DNA of 9,166 bases, from assembly GCA_937942115.1 (NCBI GenBank), contig CALDFY010000275.1, positions 1 through 9,166 of the forward strand, read 5' to 3'. A program made the translations under genes and the position numbers. The notes below the pieces were generated by a model that made no database searches, had not been told where the DNA came from, and saw nothing but the letters and a program-made list of their open reading frames with translations. Below are positions 7,195 through 9,166 of the stretch, piece after piece. Numbering within the stretch: the stretch's first letter is position 1; each line of letters opens with the position of its first letter. The DNA comes from an uncultured Anaerolineae bacterium (lineage in GTDB: Bacteria; Chloroflexota; Anaerolineae; B4-G1; DUEL01).

Positions 7195-8691
7195 ATGAAC
7201 GGGCCCTTCGCTTCCGCCCCAAACCCACGTCTTTGCCAGGTCTTGATCCTGGTGGGATTACTGATTCTCATCGCTTGCTTGCCCACGACATCTGTGCCCT
7301 CTCTCACCCCGCCCCCGTCTACCCTCCACCCCTTTCCCACCGCCGCGCCAATGGATACTCCTCCTCCCCCGGATGCCCTCTCCCTGGCCCCCCGCTACGC
7401 TATCTCCCTGACGGTGGACGTCGCTCAGGCGCAGATAACGGGTGAGCAACAGGTCCGCTACACCAACACCGAGGACGTCCCCCTGCGCGACCTCTACCTC
7501 CGCCTCTTCCCCAACACCCCCGGCTACGGCGGGGAGATGAGGGTGACCGCCCTCCGCCTGAACGGAGAACCGGTCAGCCCGGAGGTCCGGCTGGGCGGGT
7601 CGGCGCTGCGCCTGCTCCTGAACCCGCCCCTGGCCCCCCAGGAGACCGTCACCCTCACCCTGGCGTTCACCGTTACCGTCCCCCTGACCGACGGGATAGA
7701 CTACGCCCAGTTTTCTTACGTGCGCGGCGTGATGGCCCTGCCCAACGTCTATCCCCTGATCCCCGTCTACGACGACGAGGGCTGGAACGTGGAGATCGCG
7801 CCGGAATACGGGGATGCCGTCTACTCCGACGTCGCCTTTTATCAGGTGGAGGTGACCGCGCCCCCCACGATGACGCTGGTGGCCTCCGGGATGTGCACGG
7901 CGCCGGGGGCCGGGCGCTGGTCCTGCCAGGCCGGGCCGGTTCGGGATTTCGCCCTCATCCTGGGCGACGACTATCAGGTTGCCCGCCAGGTCGCCGAAGG
8001 GGTCGTCGTCAACAGTTACTTCTACTCCGACCATCGGGAAGGCGGTGAGCAGGTCTTGAGGATAGCGGTGAACGCTTTCACCCTCTATTCCCGTCTCTTC
8101 GGGCCGTACCCGTATGAGGAACTGGACGTGGTGGAGACCCCGACGCGGGCCGGGGGGATAGAGTACCCGACCCTGGTGGTCATCTCGGACCGGCTCTACA
8201 CCGGCCATCCTCGCCTGGAGTGGGTGGTGGCCCACGAGGTGGCCCACCAGTGGTGGTACGGCGTGGTGGGGAGCGACCAGGTGGACGAGCCCTGGCTGGA
8301 CGAGGCGCTGACGCAGTACACCACTCTGCTCTACCACGAGTTCCTCTACGGCGCCGAGAGCGCCGCCGAGATTCTGAAGAACGACTTTCAGGCCACGTAT
8401 GACCGGCTGGTGAAAGAGGGACATGACATGCCTGCCGGACTGCCGGTCGCCGCCTATCCCCGGGACTTCTACAGTCCGGTGGTGTACCGAAAGGGCGCCC
8501 TCTATTTCCACGCCCTGCGCGGTCGGGTGGGAGACGAGAACTTCTTTGCCATTCTGCGGGCGTACTACCGCCGCCACCGCTACGGCATCGCCACCCCGGA
8601 CTCCTTTCTGGCGACGGTCAAGGCGGTGACGGGGAGCGAGCACCGGGACCTCTATGAGCGCTGGATTCGGGGGGTTTCGCGGGGAGAATGA
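7195..8691 (+). CDS. M1-family zinc metallopeptidase, predicted lipoprotein
   Basis: A protein of 498 residues. It starts with a short polar stretch and a hydrophobic helix (about 13-27) ending in the lipobox LIAC with C28, so it should be lipid-anchored outside the cytoplasmic membrane. A Pro/Thr-rich tether (about 29-60) follows. The N-terminal beta domain of M1 enzymes (about 65-240) comes next. The catalytic domain carries GGIEYP (320-325, the counterpart of the GAMEN exopeptidase motif), HEVAH at 347-351, the third zinc ligand E370 exactly 18 residues later, and Y431 in VVYRKGA, the likely transition-state tyrosine. It ends soon after the catalytic domain, without the long C-terminal helical domain of PepN-type aminopeptidases. 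It probably trims extracellular peptides; the substrate is unknown. A TTG start at 6976 would keep the frame open but runs through repeats and buries the signal peptide, so ATG 7195 is preferred. It looks transcriptionally separate from the arginine genes. Confidence 0.9.
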   Translation: MNGPFASAPNPRLCQVLILVGLLILIACLPTTSVPSLTPPPSTLHPFPTAAPMDTPPPPDALSLAPRYAISLTVDVAQAQITGEQQVRYTNTEDVPLRDLYLRLFPNTPGYGGEMRVTALRLNGEPVSPEVRLGGSALRLLLNPPLAPQETVTLTLAFTVTVPLTDGIDYAQFSYVRGVMALPNVYPLIPVYDDEGWNVEIAPEYGDAVYSDVAFYQVEVTAPPTMTLVASGMCTAPGAGRWSCQAGPVRDFALILGDDYQVARQVAEGVVVNSYFYSDHREGGEQVLRIAVNAFTLYSRLFGPYPYEELDVVETPTRAGGIEYPTLVVISDRLYTGHPRLEWVVAHEVAHQWWYGVVGSDQVDEPWLDEALTQYTTLLYHEFLYGAESAAEILKNDFQATYDRLVKEGHDMPAGLPVAAYPRDFYSPVVYRKGALYFHALRGRVGDENFFAILRAYYRRHRYGIATPDSFLATVKAVTGSEHRDLYERWIRGVSRGE

Positions 8692-8710
8692 GGGCCTGTC
8701 CCTCACACCT

Positions 8711-8820
8711 CTACCCAGAAACTCACCTGTCATTCACGCAAGATGAATTCTTGCGCTACAAGTTTCTGGGTAGCCGCCCGCCACGCTTCGCTTTGCTTCG
8801 GCTTCGCCTACCCGGAAACT
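8711..8820. repeat. Nested inverted repeat after the peptidase gene
   Basis: CTACCCAGAAACT (8711-8723) is perfectly complementary to AGTTTCTGGGTAG (8761-8773). Between them lies the palindrome CGCAAGA-TGAAT-TCTTGCG (8737-8755), the same stem as at 4942-4959. A third arm, CTACCCGGAAACT (8808-8820), differs from the first by one base and could pair with the middle arm instead, giving two mutually exclusive hairpins. It starts 20 bp after the peptidase stop and may act as a transcript end or processing site. No T-run is present. Confidence 0.75.
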
Positions 8821-8850
8821 TTTGGCCGCAATGGGCCACCGGCCCGCTTC

Positions 8851-8872
8851 GCCCGATGCGAAAGCATCGGGC
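8851..8872. other. 9-bp hairpin with GAAA tetraloop inside the palindrome arm
   Basis: GCCCGATGC, GAAA, GCATCGGGC form a perfect stem capped by a GNRA-type loop. It is mirrored in the right arm around 9124-9145. Nearby shorter stems (GGGCC-ACC-GGCCC at 8833-8845, and ATGGCT pairing with AGCCAT further on) suggest that each arm could fold as a multi-stem RNA. This is a structural observation only; I recognise no RNA family. Confidence 0.5.
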
Positions 8873-9008
8873 TCATTCTACGAAGCCCCTTCAGGGCTAC
8901 CGATGGCTGGGCAGAAAGCCATTTTCGGCGATTTTCTAACAGCCCACCCTGAAAAGGCCAAACTTCAGGAGAGGTTTTGCGGCGGCCGAAGGCCGCCGCA
9001 AAACCTCT

Positions 9009-9028
9009 CCCCTCTCCCTCCCCTCCCC
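9009..9028 (-). other. G-quadruplex motif (minus strand)
   Basis: On the minus strand four G-runs (4, 4, 3 and 4 bases) are separated by loops of 1, 1 and 3 bases, which meets the usual G3+ N1-7 rule. It overlaps the insert that breaks the symmetry of the long palindrome. Confidence 0.65.
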
Positions 9029-9166
9029 TGAAGTTTGGCCTTTTCAGGTTAGGCTGTTAGAAAATCGCCGAAAATGGCTTTCTGCCCAGCCATCGGTAGC
9101 CCTGAAGGGGCTTCGTAGAATGAGCCCGATGCTTTCGCATCGGGCGAAGCGGGCCGGTGGCCCATT

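Larger units (their letters stand above)
8830..9166. repeat. Very long palindrome reaching the window edge
   Basis: Arms 8830-8944 and 9052-9166 are identical reverse complements over all 115 bp that can be compared, and the right arm is cut by the window end. After three unmatched bases on each side, 8948-8969 pairs with 9027-9048, and 8968-8987 pairs with 8991-9010 around the 3-base centre GAA. The only sizeable asymmetry is a 16-bp pyrimidine-rich insert on the right (9011-9026). No convincing protein-coding gene is seen from 8692 to the end. It could be a genuine inverted duplication, the end of a mobile element, or an assembly fold-back. Confidence 0.92.

Noticed and set aside
7258..8733. 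Minus-strand open frame of 491 codons opposite the peptidase
   Set aside because: It is a shadow of the M1 peptidase gene in GC-rich sequence, with no domain or ribosome binding site recognised.
8688..9031. Small open frames in the 3' region
   Set aside because: They are composed of inverted-repeat sequence, with no ribosome binding site or recognisable domain.

Overview
The window looks like GC-rich bacterial chromosome. It carries a compact amino-acid biosynthesis cluster, all on the + strand, followed by a separate lipoprotein gene and a repeat-dense tail. The pathway enzymes resemble the carrier-protein (LysW) type known from Thermus and archaea more than the classical N-acetyl type. Together with the dense intergenic palindromic repeats, this suggests a Chloroflexota-like (Anaerolineae/Thermoflexia-type) organism. 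That placement is an inference, since no rRNA or marker gene is present.

Positions 2-6522 hold the cluster, in this order: the C-terminus of a LysY/ArgC-type reductase, lysZ (kinase), lysJ (aminotransferase), lysK (deacylase), argG and argH. The first four would activate, reduce, transaminate and release a LysW-bound substrate. If the substrate is LysW-glutamate the product is ornithine; if it is LysW-2-aminoadipate the product is lysine. Physical linkage to argG and argH points to ornithine and arginine, or to a bifunctional route. The ornithine carbamoyltransferase needed between LysK and ArgG is not in the window, and neither are LysW or LysX; they may lie upstream or elsewhere.

The gaps between genes are unusual. 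The lysZ-lysJ and lysK-argG junctions consist of 8-bp GAATGACN-type tandem repeats that overlap the 3' end of the upstream gene and form chains of overlapping stop/start (ATGA) sites leading into the next gene's frame. The lysY-lysZ gap and both flanks of argH are filled with GTAG-headed palindromic REP-like units. These are inverted pairs before lysZ and strict 43-bp-period direct arrays around argH, and the last array unit encodes the ArgH C-terminus.

Positions 6865-7194 are non-coding and hold several short hairpin repeats. A good sigma-70-type promoter there probably drives a nearly leaderless mRNA for an M1-family metallopeptidase lipoprotein (7195-8691). The last 475 bases (8692-9166) have no convincing gene. 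They are a stack of nested inverted repeats ending in a very long palindrome (arms of at least 115 bp, identical) cut off by the window edge, with a G-quadruplex motif near its centre.
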